From: Chryseobacterium aahli
GTDB taxonomy: Bacteria; Bacteroidota; Bacteroidia; Flavobacteriales; Weeksellaceae
Direction of reading: 5' to 3'
DNA length: 64,000 nucleotides
Assembly (NCBI RefSeq): GCF_022699665.1
Contig: NZ_JALDNB010000001.1
Span: forward strand, 372,001 to 436,000
The notes under the pieces were generated by a model. It was not told where the DNA came from, ran no database searches, and saw only the letters and a program-made list of their open reading frames with translations. The stretch's first letter is position 1, and each line of letters begins with the position of its first letter. Of the stretch, positions 34,574 through 43,266 are shown in pieces. The position numbers and the translations under genes were made by a program.

Positions 34574-35926
34574 ATGAATAGAAAACTTATAACTGCAAAA
34601 AAGCTAAAAATTGGGATAGCTGCAGCATTTATGATTTTCGGCTCTACATCTGCCTTTGCCCAGCAAGAGATATCTTTGCAAGAGGCCATCAAACAGGCAT
34701 TGCAAAATAAAGCAGAGGCCAAAAAAGCAGCTTTGCAAATCAAAAAAGCCGAATATAAGATTGCTGAGGCAAGAGCTGGTGCATTGCCACAAGTGAGCGC
34801 AACTGCCGGGTTAACTTACAATCCGATTATTCAGGAGTCATTATTAGAATTTGGCGGACAAAGAATTCGTGCACAATTGGGACAACCTTGGAGCTCTAGC
34901 GCTGTAGTAACAGTGAATCAGGCAATCTTTGACCAAAGAGTTTTTACAGGGTTAAAAGCTGCAAAATCTACAAGAGAATTTTATGTTTTGAATGCTCAGC
35001 TTTCTAATGAGCAGATTATCGAAAATGTAGCAACAGCCTATTATCAGGTTTTTGTACAGGAAGAAAATCTTAAAACATTAAACGTAAGTTACACCAACAC
35101 CGAAAAAGTAAGAAACGTAATCAAAAGTTTGGTAGAAAACGGTTTGGCAAAAGGGATTGATCTTGATCGTACCAATGTACAATTAACGAATATCAGTGCC
35201 AATAGACAACAATTGGTGAATGCCGTTGAGCTTTCAAAAAACTCTCTGAAATTCTACATGGGCGTTCCTATCGATACTCCAATTGAGCTTGAAGAGAAAA
35301 GCATTGAGCCAAAACCTCAGCTTATCGCAGGTACTGTTGACTTAGATACAAGAACAGAGGTTAAAGTTTTACAGAAAAACAGAGAGCTTTTGCAATTCAA
35401 TAAAAAAGCAACTGAGGCATATCTTTATCCAACAGTTGGTCTACAGGCAAACTATGGTTGGGGCGGACAGGGTTCAAAATTTCCTTTAACAAACGGAATC
35501 AATAACGGTGTTCTTTGGAGCGATTATTCAGCAATAGGTCTAAATATAAACATTCCGATTTTTACGGGTGGAGCGACAAAATCAAAAATTCAGCAGGCTG
35601 AAATTGATATTTTAGATTTAGATCAGGATATTCAAAATACGCAGTTGACTTTAAGCTTAGATTATAAAAATGCAATTACCAATATGGAGAATTCATTAAT
35701 TACAATTGAAAGCATGCAAAATAACGTGAAACTAGCTGAGAAAGTTCAGAAAGATACTCAGGCTAATTATCAATACGGTTTAGCAACGTTAACTGAAGTT
35801 TTAGATTCTGAAAATGCTTTGACAGATGCAAAACAGAATTATACCACTGCATTATTAGACTACAAACAGGCTGAAATTAAATTAATTAAGGCTAAAGGCG
35901 AACTTAATACTTTACAAAACCCATAA
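34574..35926 (+). CDS. TolC family outer membrane efflux protein
   Basis: A 450-aa outer membrane channel with signal peptide (to about residue 29, SAFAQ). The two TolC-type helical hairpin halves are seen (QEISLQEAIKQALQNKAEAK at the start; DILDLDQDIQNTQLTLSLDY and YGLATLTEVLDSENALTDAK in the second half). It forms the exit duct for the RND pump encoded downstream. It lies 99 nt after tetR and 5 nt before the adaptor gene. Confidence 0.93.
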   Translation: MNRKLITAKKLKIGIAAAFMIFGSTSAFAQQEISLQEAIKQALQNKAEAKKAALQIKKAEYKIAEARAGALPQVSATAGLTYNPIIQESLLEFGGQRIRAQLGQPWSSSAVVTVNQAIFDQRVFTGLKAAKSTREFYVLNAQLSNEQIIENVATAYYQVFVQEENLKTLNVSYTNTEKVRNVIKSLVENGLAKGIDLDRTNVQLTNISANRQQLVNAVELSKNSLKFYMGVPIDTPIELEEKSIEPKPQLIAGTVDLDTRTEVKVLQKNRELLQFNKKATEAYLYPTVGLQANYGWGGQGSKFPLTNGINNGVLWSDYSAIGLNINIPIFTGGATKSKIQQAEIDILDLDQDIQNTQLTLSLDYKNAITNMENSLITIESMQNNVKLAEKVQKDTQANYQYGLATLTEVLDSENALTDAKQNYTTALLDYKQAEIKLIKAKGELNTLQNP

Positions 35927-35931
35927 TAGAA

Positions 35932-36993
35932 ATGAAAAAAACTTTAATATATATCATCGTAGCTGCAGTGCTTATTGGTTTAGCTGCCTGGAAAATTACA
36001 GACAACAAAAAAAAGCAGGAGACTGAAGTAAAAGAAGTAGCAAAACAGGTTGATAAAATCAACGTGAATGTGGTTACTGTTTCTAGAGAAAATATCAACA
36101 CAGATTATTCAGCAAACGGAACTTTTATTCCAAAACAAGAGTCAAATCAGTCTTCTGAAATTGCAGGACGTATCGTGAGCGTTTTGGTGAAAGAAGGTTC
36201 TAGAGTAGGAGCAGGTCAGGTTTTGGCGACAATTAAAAGAGATGCAATTGAAGTAGATGTTACTCAGGCGCAAAATAATTTACAGAATGCCATTGCAGAT
36301 AACCAGCGTTATGAGAATGCTTTCAAAACGGGAGGGGTTACAAAACAACAGCTAGACAATTCAAGATTGCAGTTGAAAAATATGCAGGCTGCAGTAAGAG
36401 CTCAAGGTGTAAAAGTGAATGATACAAGCATCAGAGCAGGAATCAGCGGTATTATCAACAAAAAAATGGTTGAGCCGGGAATGGTGGTTTCTCCGGGAAC
36501 AGCTTTATTCGAAATCGTAAATATCAACAGCTTAAAACTTTCAGTTTTGGTTGACGAAAGCCAGATTGGAAGAATTCAGTTGGGTCAGGAAGTAGCAATT
36601 AATGTTAATGTTTTACCTGAAGAATCTTTCAGCGGAAGAATTACATTTATCGCTCCAAAAAGTGATGCTTCTTTAAATTTCCCTGTAGAAATTGAAGTTC
36701 AAAACAGAGGAAACCTGAAAGCGGGTATGTATGCAACAGCTTTATTCAAAACAAATAACGGTGCTGAAACTCAAAATATGCTGACTGTTCCTGCGGAAGC
36801 TTTTGCAAATGGAGTAAGTTCAGGACAGATCTTTATCGTTCAAAATGGTACTGCTAAAATGATCACTGTGAAAACAGGAAAAGTATATGGCGACAAAGTA
36901 CAAATCATCAGCGGATTGAATGGCGGTGAGCAAGTAATTACCAGCGGACAGATCAACCTTGATAACGGTTCAAAAATCAATATCGTAAAGTAA
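35932..36993 (+). CDS. Efflux RND transporter periplasmic adaptor subunit
   Basis: A 353-aa membrane-fusion protein. An N-terminal hydrophobic anchor (residues about 4-20, IYIIVAAVLIGLAAW) lacks a lipobox, so it is membrane-anchored rather than a lipoprotein. A lipoyl/barrel-sandwich hybrid domain (GRIVSVLVKEGSRVGAGQVL), a coiled-coil hairpin and a beta-barrel domain follow. It bridges the RND pump and TolC. It is 6 nt from the pump gene. Confidence 0.94.
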   Translation: MKKTLIYIIVAAVLIGLAAWKITDNKKKQETEVKEVAKQVDKINVNVVTVSRENINTDYSANGTFIPKQESNQSSEIAGRIVSVLVKEGSRVGAGQVLATIKRDAIEVDVTQAQNNLQNAIADNQRYENAFKTGGVTKQQLDNSRLQLKNMQAAVRAQGVKVNDTSIRAGISGIINKKMVEPGMVVSPGTALFEIVNINSLKLSVLVDESQIGRIQLGQEVAINVNVLPEESFSGRITFIAPKSDASLNFPVEIEVQNRGNLKAGMYATALFKTNNGAETQNMLTVPAEAFANGVSSGQIFIVQNGTAKMITVKTGKVYGDKVQIISGLNGGEQVITSGQINLDNGSKINIVK

Positions 36994-36999
36994 CAGAAG

Positions 37000-39900
37000 A
37001 TGAAGTTAGCAGAAATATCCATTAAAAGACCGTCCCTGGTTATCGTATTATTTACGATTCTGACTTTGGGAGGTTTATTAAGTTACTCCATGATGGGGTA
37101 CGAGTTGATTCCGAAGTTTGAAACCAATATGGTAACGATTTCTACCGTTTATCCGGGAGCTTCACCTGCAGAGGTAGAAACGTCGGTTACGCGAAAGATT
37201 GAAGATGCCGTAGGTTCTTTGGAAAACGTAAAAAAAGTAGAATCATCTTCATATGAAAGTTTATCGGTAATCATGGTTCAGCTGAACACAGGTGCCGATG
37301 TAAACTACGCTTTGAATGATGCGCAGAGAAAGGTAAATGCTATTTTGGCAGACCTTCCTGAAGATGCAGATCCACCGTCACTACAGAAATTTTCACTGGA
37401 TGATTTACCAATCATGACATTGAGTATTGCAAGTGATAAACTAAATAACAAAGAGCTTTACGACCTTTTAGATAAAAAAGTAGAACCGGTTTTCTCCCGT
37501 GTGAATGGTGTTGCACAAGTTGATCTTGTGGGTGGACAGGAAAGAGAGATTCAGGTGAATTTAGATGAAAAGAAAATGCAGGGTTATGGCGTTGCTATTG
37601 CAGACGTACAGCAGGCGATTCTTTCTTCAAACTTAGATTTCCCGACGGGAGCTTTGAAAACGAGAACTTCGAGATCAACGATCAGACTTTCTGGGAAATA
37701 TAGAGATGTTGCGGAAATGAACAGTCTTGTAGTTTCCAATAAAAACGGAGCTCAGGTTCGTTTATCTGATATTGCAACAGTTTTCGATACTCAAAAAGAT
37801 ATTGAAAAAGTAGCGAGATTTAACCAAAATCCTACCATTTTACTTCAGGTGAAGAAACAGTCTGATGCCAATGCAGTATCAGTTTCTGAAGCAGTAAAGA
37901 AGACGATTGAGCAGGTTCAGACCAATTATAAAGTTCAGGGATTAAAAGTTGCGATTGTAGATGACAACACAGACTTTACCCTTGAGGCAGCAGACCACGT
38001 AATTTTCGATTTATTCTTAGCGATTATTTTGGTGGCAGTAGTAATGTTATTATTCCTTCACAACATCAGAAACGCATTCATTGTAATGGTTTCAATTCCG
38101 GTATCGTTGATTGCAACAGTTATTGGAATGTATTTGATGGGATATACTTTAAACTTAATGAGTTTATTGGGACTTTCACTCGTGGTAGGTATTCTTGTGG
38201 ATGATGCCATTGTGGTATTAGAAAACGTATACCGTCACATGGAAATGGGTAAAAGCAGAATCCGTGCGGCCTACGATGGAGCTTCTGAAATTGGATTTAC
38301 CGTAACAGCAATTACGATGGTAATTGTCGTGGTATTCTTACCAATTGCGATGAGTTCAGGTTTAGTTTCTGACATCTTGGCGCAGTTCTGTGTCACGGTA
38401 GTTATTGCAACATTGTTCTCATTATTGGCTTCATTTACTATTATTCCTTGGCTGTCTTCAAGATTTGGAAAGTTGGTTCATTTGACGGGTAAAAATCCTT
38501 TCGAGAAATTTATCCTTTGGTTTGAAAAGCAATTGGATAAATTCACGCACTGGATTACAGGAATTCTGGAGTGGGTTTTAAAAACTGGTTTAAGAAGGGT
38601 GATGACTGTTGTTCTTACATTTGTACTTCTGATTGTTGTGACAATGGGATTAATGGGTGGCGGATTTATCGGTGGAGAATTCTTCCCGAAAATGGACAGA
38701 GGTCAGTTCCTTGTTCAAATGGAATTACCTAAAGATGCTTCCGTTGAAAAAACAAACCAATTGACTTTACAGGTTGAGAAATATCTGAGAGACGATAAAG
38801 ATGTAGTCGATATGATTACTACAGTTGGTCAGCAGTCATCAGGTTTTGGTGGAGCGCAGGCAACTTTATACCAATCAGAAATTCAGGTAATTTTAGTTGA
38901 TAAATCTGAACGTAACGAAAGTACAGATATTAAATCTGCTAAAATTAAAAGAGCTTTAGAAGAAAAATTCACCGGAGTTGAGTTTAAAACAGCACCAATC
39001 GGATTGATGGGAGCAGACGCTGCACCAATCGAAATGGTAGTTACTGCTCCTGATAACGCAACGGCAAACAAAGAAGCCAACAGAATTCTGGCTTTGCTTA
39101 AAAAAGTTCCGGGAGCTGTAGATGCAGAATTATCTTCTGATTCAGGAAATCCTGAAGTGCAGGTGAATATCGACAGAGATAAAATGTCTTCTTTAGGTTT
39201 AAATCTTTCAAGTGTTGGTCAAACAATGCAGACTGCATTCTCAGGAAATACAGACGGAAAATTCAGAGCCGGAGAATACGAATATGATATCAACATCCGT
39301 TTTGGAGACGCCAACAGACAGTCGATTGAAGATGTAAGAAACTTAATGTTTACCAATCCATCAGGCGAGCAAATCAGATTGAGTCAGTTTGCTGATGTGA
39401 AAATGGGATCAGGACCAAGTTTGCTGGAGCGTAGAGATAAAACAGCTTCCGTAAAAGTGAAATCTAAAGTGGTAGGTCGTGCAATGGCTGATGTTGCCAA
39501 CGAATGGGCAGACCAGTTTATGACAAATGAAAAAACAAAACCAGCCGGAGTAAATTACCTCTGGAGTGGAGATATGGAGAATCAGACAGAAGGTATGGGT
39601 ACTTTAGGAATCGCTTTACTGGCGGCTATTGTACTGGTTTATTTGGTGATGGTTTCGCTTTACGATTCGTTTGTGTATCCGTTTGTGGTATTGTTCTCAA
39701 TTCCTTTGGCATTGATCGGAGTAATGTTGATTCTTGCCATTACAGGAAATACGATTAATATCTTTACAATGCTGGGGATGATCATGTTGATCGGTTTGGT
39801 AGCGAAAAACGCGATCATGATTGTCGATTTTGCCAACATGAGAAAAGCAGCAGGAGCAAGTACGCATGACGCTTTGATTCAGGCTAACCATGCACGTCTT

Positions 39901-40191
39901 CGTCCGATTTTGATGACAACGATTGCGATGATTTTCGGTATGATTCCGATTGCGATTGCAAAAGGTGCAGGAGCGGAGATGAACAACGGATTGGCTTGGG
40001 TAATTATCGGTGGTTTGACATCATCATTATTCCTTACCTTAATTATTGTTCCTACGGTTTATTCACTATTCGATTCAATGTTGAGAAGAATGGGTAAACA
40101 TGAAACAGTTGATTATGATGCTGAAATGAAAGCTGATTATGAAGAAAAAGAACTAAGTGAAGACGGATATACTCCGAAACACGTAGACTAA
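37000..40191 (+). CDS. Efflux RND transporter permease (HAE1/AcrB type)
   Basis: A 1063-aa inner membrane pump with the internal two-fold repeat of the AcrB/HAE1 family: a span at residues 10-30, a porter domain, spans 2-6 from about 335 (LFLAIILVAVVMLLFLHNIR, the second group from about 860) and the typical GILVDDAIVVLENVYRH. The acidic charge-relay residues of the fourth span are in GILVDDA. It exports drugs, dyes or lipids by proton antiport; the substrate is not predictable. It ends the tetR operon, followed by a strong terminator. Confidence 0.95.
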   Translation: MKLAEISIKRPSLVIVLFTILTLGGLLSYSMMGYELIPKFETNMVTISTVYPGASPAEVETSVTRKIEDAVGSLENVKKVESSSYESLSVIMVQLNTGADVNYALNDAQRKVNAILADLPEDADPPSLQKFSLDDLPIMTLSIASDKLNNKELYDLLDKKVEPVFSRVNGVAQVDLVGGQEREIQVNLDEKKMQGYGVAIADVQQAILSSNLDFPTGALKTRTSRSTIRLSGKYRDVAEMNSLVVSNKNGAQVRLSDIATVFDTQKDIEKVARFNQNPTILLQVKKQSDANAVSVSEAVKKTIEQVQTNYKVQGLKVAIVDDNTDFTLEAADHVIFDLFLAIILVAVVMLLFLHNIRNAFIVMVSIPVSLIATVIGMYLMGYTLNLMSLLGLSLVVGILVDDAIVVLENVYRHMEMGKSRIRAAYDGASEIGFTVTAITMVIVVVFLPIAMSSGLVSDILAQFCVTVVIATLFSLLASFTIIPWLSSRFGKLVHLTGKNPFEKFILWFEKQLDKFTHWITGILEWVLKTGLRRVMTVVLTFVLLIVVTMGLMGGGFIGGEFFPKMDRGQFLVQMELPKDASVEKTNQLTLQVEKYLRDDKDVVDMITTVGQQSSGFGGAQATLYQSEIQVILVDKSERNESTDIKSAKIKRALEEKFTGVEFKTAPIGLMGADAAPIEMVVTAPDNATANKEANRILALLKKVPGAVDAELSSDSGNPEVQVNIDRDKMSSLGLNLSSVGQTMQTAFSGNTDGKFRAGEYEYDINIRFGDANRQSIEDVRNLMFTNPSGEQIRLSQFADVKMGSGPSLLERRDKTASVKVKSKVVGRAMADVANEWADQFMTNEKTKPAGVNYLWSGDMENQTEGMGTLGIALLAAIVLVYLVMVSLYDSFVYPFVVLFSIPLALIGVMLILAITGNTINIFTMLGMIMLIGLVAKNAIMIVDFANMRKAAGASTHDALIQANHARLRPILMTTIAMIFGMIPIAIAKGAGAEMNNGLAWVIIGGLTSSLFLTLIIVPTVYSLFDSMLRRMGKHETVDYDAEMKADYEEKELSEDGYTPKHVD

Positions 40192-40214
40192 TATAGCAAC
40201 CTTAATTAACCTGA

Positions 40215-40247
40215 AAGCGCATCAATTTATTGATGCGCTTTTTTTTG
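40215..40247 (+). terminator. Terminator of the RND operon
   Basis: AAGCGCATCAA / TTGATGCGCTT with TTTA loop and eight T, 24 nt after the pump stop. Confidence 0.9.
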
Positions 40248-40320
40248 TCATTGCGATGAGCAAAGCGAAGAAACAATCTCAAAGATAAGCAGGATCTCTA
40301 TCATCCCGTAGAGATCTGGA
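40246..40320. repeat. REP-like dispersed repeat remnant
   Basis: TGTCATTGCGATGAGCAAAG followed by CGAAGAAACAATCTC resembles the GTCATTGCGA...GAAGCAATCT motif that recurs between genes of many Bacteroidota genomes. A second dyad, GATCTCTA / TAGAGATC at 40293-40316, follows. No other copy is in this window, so the repeat nature rests on recognition. Confidence 0.5.
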
Positions 40321-40353
40321 TACGAATATTCTATAAAAAATTTATTTACTACC

Positions 40354-40388
40354 ATAAAAAAGGCTTCCAGAATGAACTGAAAGCCTTT
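40354..40388 (-). terminator. Terminator of the DnaJ-KTSC gene
   Basis: On the minus strand a 12-bp stem (AAAGGCTTTCAG / CTGGAAGCCTTT, one T-G wobble) with loop TTCATT and a T-tail. Confidence 0.8.
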
Positions 40389-40410
40389 GCTTATTTTTTA
40401 TATGGAAAAA

Positions 40411-40857
40411 TTAATCTGCCATTACTTCACCAGACTTTCTAAAGATAAAATTTCCATAGATATGTCTTCTTGCAAAACGGCTTGGAGAATCAGCATTCAC
40501 CATTTTGATATAGGTATTTCTTGGAACTCCGATGTATTCAAACATTTTTCCGTTCAAATGCTGAACTTTCAAAATCGATTTTTCAAGATAAAAATCCTGA
40601 ATATTAGATTTCGTGATCGTTTCCGTGTATTCTTCTTTATATTTTTCCTGAGTTTCTGAGTTGATGCTTACCAAAAAATGATAGGCTTCAATCACAGATT
40701 TGCTTTTTTCTTCTGCTGCCAGTTTCCCTTCTTCATCATTCACAAATTTATCAGGATGCGTATCTTTCATCACATTTCTGTAAATTGTTTTTAAATCTTT
40801 TAAAGTAGCAGTATTATCTACTCCAAGAAGTTTTCTGTGTTCGCCTATTCTTTTCAT
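40411..40857 (-). CDS. DnaJ domain - KTSC domain protein
   Basis: A 148-aa two-domain protein. Residues 1-65 form a J-domain with the HPD tripeptide at 34-36 (DTHPDKF), which would stimulate an Hsp70 ATPase. Residues about 85-145 match the KTSC domain (MFEYIGVPRNTYIKMVNADS, then SRFARRHIYGNFIFRK), a short domain of unknown role named for a Lys-tRNA synthetase C-terminal association. The pairing suggests a co-chaperone for a KTSC-bound client. A -7 like box TAATTTTG lies on the minus strand at 40883-40890. Confidence 0.85.
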   Translation of the reverse strand: MKRIGEHRKLLGVDNTATLKDLKTIYRNVMKDTHPDKFVNDEEGKLAAEEKSKSVIEAYHFLVSINSETQEKYKEEYTETITKSNIQDFYLEKSILKVQHLNGKMFEYIGVPRNTYIKMVNADSPSRFARRHIYGNFIFRKSGEVMAD

Positions 40858-40983
40858 AACGTAAGATCCTTTTTACGGGATGCAAAATTAGGCTTTTTAA
40901 TTGGAAAAACCGTAAGTTATTCAGTATTAATTTATTTGAGAGAAAATTAATTTATCGAGGTCAAATATTGAAAGTTATGTTAA

Positions 40984-41637
40984 CTAAGCTTTATTTAGTT
41001 TTTTATTAACAATTTTGATAATTTTTCCGGTACCAATTAATTGTAAACCTTCATATAACTTGAATCCCATTCCTGCTTTTAACTTTCCATGAAAATACTC
41101 TTGAGATAGTATGTCAATTTCGGCATTTACCATATCTCCTGGAAAAGCATAATCTGTCCCAATATAAATTTGACGAGCAGAAGTTTTATATTCATCAAAA
41201 TTGAAGACTATTTGCGACCTGTAATCACTTTTTACATAATGATTTCTCCCCCCTTCATTTTCTTTTTTAAAATGAATTTGAGCTATAAAATCACATTTCG
41301 AATTTTCTGTTTCTAATTTATTCTCATGAAAGTACTCGTACGCATAACCTTCTAAATCTCTGCCTTCAGAAATTAAATTATCTTCTTCATCATAAATTTT
41401 AAAGCTATCTTGTGAATTTCCAATATTTGCAGAACCATCCAAACCCAATAGAATTGTATAAAAAGTATCATCCAACAGGTAGGAAATAATCTTTTTTAAT
41501 TTTTCATTTTCAATTTCGTCCAGATTTAATTCTTCAATTTTTGATGAAACGAGGGAATTATATTGAGTATCAAAACTTGAATTGATAATATTTTGTTTTT
41601 CTTGATAGAAATTTTTTACGAATTCTTCGGTGGTCAT
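40984..41637 (-). CDS. Protein with EF-Tu domain 3-like C-terminus
   Basis: A 217-aa protein. Residues about 114-212 follow the pattern of EF-Tu domain 3: a first strand CDFIAQIHFKKENEGGR (EGGR at 128-131, as in EF-Tu KDEGGRHTP), YRSQIVF, then PGDMVNAEI (PGD at 166-168), GFKLYEG at 191-197 and GTGKIIKIV at 203-210. There is no GTPase domain. The N-terminal 110 residues (with FYTILLGLDGSANIG) are not recognised. It starts 4 nt after the stop of the upstream gene and is surely co-transcribed. Similar stand-alone EF-Tu-like domains occur among Bacteroidota immunity-type proteins; function here is unknown. Confidence 0.7.
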   Translation of the reverse strand: MTTEEFVKNFYQEKQNIINSSFDTQYNSLVSSKIEELNLDEIENEKLKKIISYLLDDTFYTILLGLDGSANIGNSQDSFKIYDEEDNLISEGRDLEGYAYEYFHENKLETENSKCDFIAQIHFKKENEGGRNHYVKSDYRSQIVFNFDEYKTSARQIYIGTDYAFPGDMVNAEIDILSQEYFHGKLKAGMGFKLYEGLQLIGTGKIIKIVNKKLNKA

Positions 41638-41641
41638 AACC

Positions 41642-42532
41642 TTAATTTGTTTCTTGAATTTTATTCAGGTAGCACAATAACCACAAAGTGATACCGGTTT
41701 TTACTTTTAAACTTTTAACTTGATTTTCCGTTAAACCAACATCTTGCTGATGAAGGTTGCATAAAACTGCATAACAATCACAAACATATTGAATTTCATG
41801 AGCTGTAAATTCTTCTAAAAAACCAAATTTGAATTTAGATATAAAATATTCTATTTTTTTTCTTCTAGAAACCTTAATTTCATTTACTGTGGCTTTTCCT
41901 GAATGATACTTTTTAAATTCTTTTTCAAACACTGGATTATCTTTTATTTCATTATTTGAAGCTAATTTATCATCAATTAAAAACTCTAATATTGTGCGAA
42001 GTGAAACTAAGCAATGTCTTAATTTATCAGGATTATTGGATTCTAATGAATAATTGGCTCCTAACCATAAACTGTCTAAATTTTGCTCCTCTAAAAGTTG
42101 CAATAAATTTTTATCTAATAAAACCTCTTTTTCCTGTAAATCTTTATCAGTTAAGTTATTAATTAAAGTATCTTTAAGATTTTCAGTAGATTTAATATTC
42201 AACACTTCTAAATCCGTAATGAAAGCAAATTGAACTTCCGGATTGTTCGAAAATTTCTCACCTATAGAACTAATTCTTCTTAATTCTTTAACAAATTCTG
42301 AAGGAAATATATTATTGAAATTAGGAATTGTAATATTAGGAAGTAAAAGTTCTGGAACTGTGATTTTTGGAATTAGTGATTCCCATTTTTTTTGATTATC
42401 AATTAGAGGTTGTAAAGATTTCATGATATTGTTAGTAGAAAATGCAATATTGTACATTTTCATTAGATTTGAATTTTGCTCAGAAATTCTTTTTAGTTCA
42501 TCAAAGTTATTCATGCGAAAGTTTTTACTCAA
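41642..42532 (-). CDS. Hypothetical protein with HEPN-like/pPIWI-associating-nuclease-like C-terminal domain
   Basis: A 296-aa protein. The first 150 residues are helical and not recognised. The C-terminal part (about 150-296) shows LWLGANYSLESNNPDKLRHC and LVSLRTILEFLIDDKL, then RRKKIEYF (223-230) and a late NLHQQDVG (His261). This pattern resembles the predicted pPIWI-associating nuclease (pP_pnuc) families and related HEPN-like all-helical domains (Arg172/Arg179 ... His261). No pPIWI or helicase partner is present. It is the first gene of a two-gene cassette. The assignment is by pattern memory only. Confidence 0.5.
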   Translation of the reverse strand: MSKNFRMNNFDELKRISEQNSNLMKMYNIAFSTNNIMKSLQPLIDNQKKWESLIPKITVPELLLPNITIPNFNNIFPSEFVKELRRISSIGEKFSNNPEVQFAFITDLEVLNIKSTENLKDTLINNLTDKDLQEKEVLLDKNLLQLLEEQNLDSLWLGANYSLESNNPDKLRHCLVSLRTILEFLIDDKLASNNEIKDNPVFEKEFKKYHSGKATVNEIKVSRRKKIEYFISKFKFGFLEEFTAHEIQYVCDCYAVLCNLHQQDVGLTENQVKSLKVKTGITLWLLCYLNKIQETN

Positions 42533-42564
42533 TTTACGTTTATTAATTTATAATAGCAAAAAAG

Positions 42565-42588
42565 CAGTAACCTAAACAGTAACCTAAA
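42565..42588. repeat. 12-bp perfect tandem direct repeat
   Basis: CAGTAACCTAAA occurs twice in direct succession at 42565-42576 and 42577-42588, 33 bp upstream of the two-gene cassette on its promoter side. It could be a regulatory repeat or a small duplication. Confidence 0.6.
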
Positions 42589-42666
42589 CCTCTGCTCATA
42601 AAATCAAATTCAATCTAACTTAAAAAGTCTTTTCCTTTTTATTACAATGACGTTTTTCAATCCCAC

Positions 42667-43083
42667 TCACAAAACCTCCCTCTTCAACTCCGCAATTTTT
42701 TCATCAATAAACCCCGCTTTATCCTTTTTCACCTCATTCAAAATTATCTTTTGACTTTCAGGGATTTCAGAATATTTTTCTGCCCACAGATTAATTTCTA
42801 TCAATAGCGGAAGCAGATTGATACCTTTTTCTGTGAGTTTATATAAGACTTTCGCTTTGCTGTCAGGATGATCCTGCTTGCTGATGATGCCGTTTTCCTC
42901 AAGCATTAACAGGCGAGAAGCCAGAATATTGGTCGCTATTTTCTCATCAGATTTTAGAAAATCTCCGTAGGTACTTTGTTTTTTAAACATCAAATCTCTT
43001 ACAATCAGCAATGACCATTTGTCTCCCCATATGTCTAATGAGCTGCTGATAGGGCAATTTGATCTCTTTTTTGAACTCGACAT
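42667..43083 (-). CDS. HxlR family winged-helix transcriptional regulator
   Basis: A 138-aa regulator. The conserved CPISSSLDIWGDKWSLLIVR starts the HxlR winged helix (CP at about residues 9-10 with a Cys that in some family members senses electrophiles or oxidants). It is transcribed divergently from an SDR gene; the 183-bp space holds an 11-bp inverted repeat and a full promoter for the SDR gene. HxlR proteins commonly regulate an adjacent oxidoreductase, consistent with this arrangement. Confidence 0.93.
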   Translation of the reverse strand: MSSSKKRSNCPISSSLDIWGDKWSLLIVRDLMFKKQSTYGDFLKSDEKIATNILASRLLMLEENGIISKQDHPDSKAKVLYKLTEKGINLLPLLIEINLWAEKYSEIPESQKIILNEVKKDKAGFIDEKIAELKREVL

Positions 43084-43113
43084 AAAATTATTTTTAAATA
43101 ATTAAATAAAAAC

Positions 43114-43130
43114 ACTTGCGTTTTGAAAGT
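43114..43130. promoter_or_regulatory. Putative HxlR operator 1 (ACTT-N9-AAGT)
   Basis: ACTTGCGTTTTGAAAGT covers the -33 TTG (43116-43118) of the SDR promoter. Its inner 11 bp CTTGCGTTTTG is repeated inverted at 43152-43162. Confidence 0.6.
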
Positions 43131-43145
43131 AATTTTATAAATTTG
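43116..43145 (+). promoter_or_regulatory. Promoter of the HxlR-linked SDR gene
   Basis: TTG at 43116-43118, 19 nt, TAAATTTG at 43138-43145; both match the Bacteroidota consensus. Confidence 0.78.
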
Positions 43146-43146
43146 T

Positions 43147-43163
43147 ACTTGCAAAACGCAAGC
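43147..43163. promoter_or_regulatory. Putative HxlR operator 2 (ACTT-N9-AAGC)
   Basis: ACTTGCAAAACGCAAGC, with CTTGC-N5-GCAAG dyad, lies directly after the -7 box. It shares the ACTT-N9-AAG frame with operator 1, 33 bp away. Confidence 0.6.
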
Positions 43164-43266
43164 AAATTTAACGAATTAATTTTAAATAAAATAGAAAACA
43201 TTCTTTTTGATTCATGCAAGAGTAACAACTAAGATTTTAAAAACAACATTTTAAACAAACAAAAAA

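Noticed and set aside
41642..42532. A full pPIWI-RE or similar Argonaute-type defence system
   Set aside because: No PIWI-like, helicase or reverse transcriptase gene is in the neighbourhood; only a weak single-domain resemblance exists.
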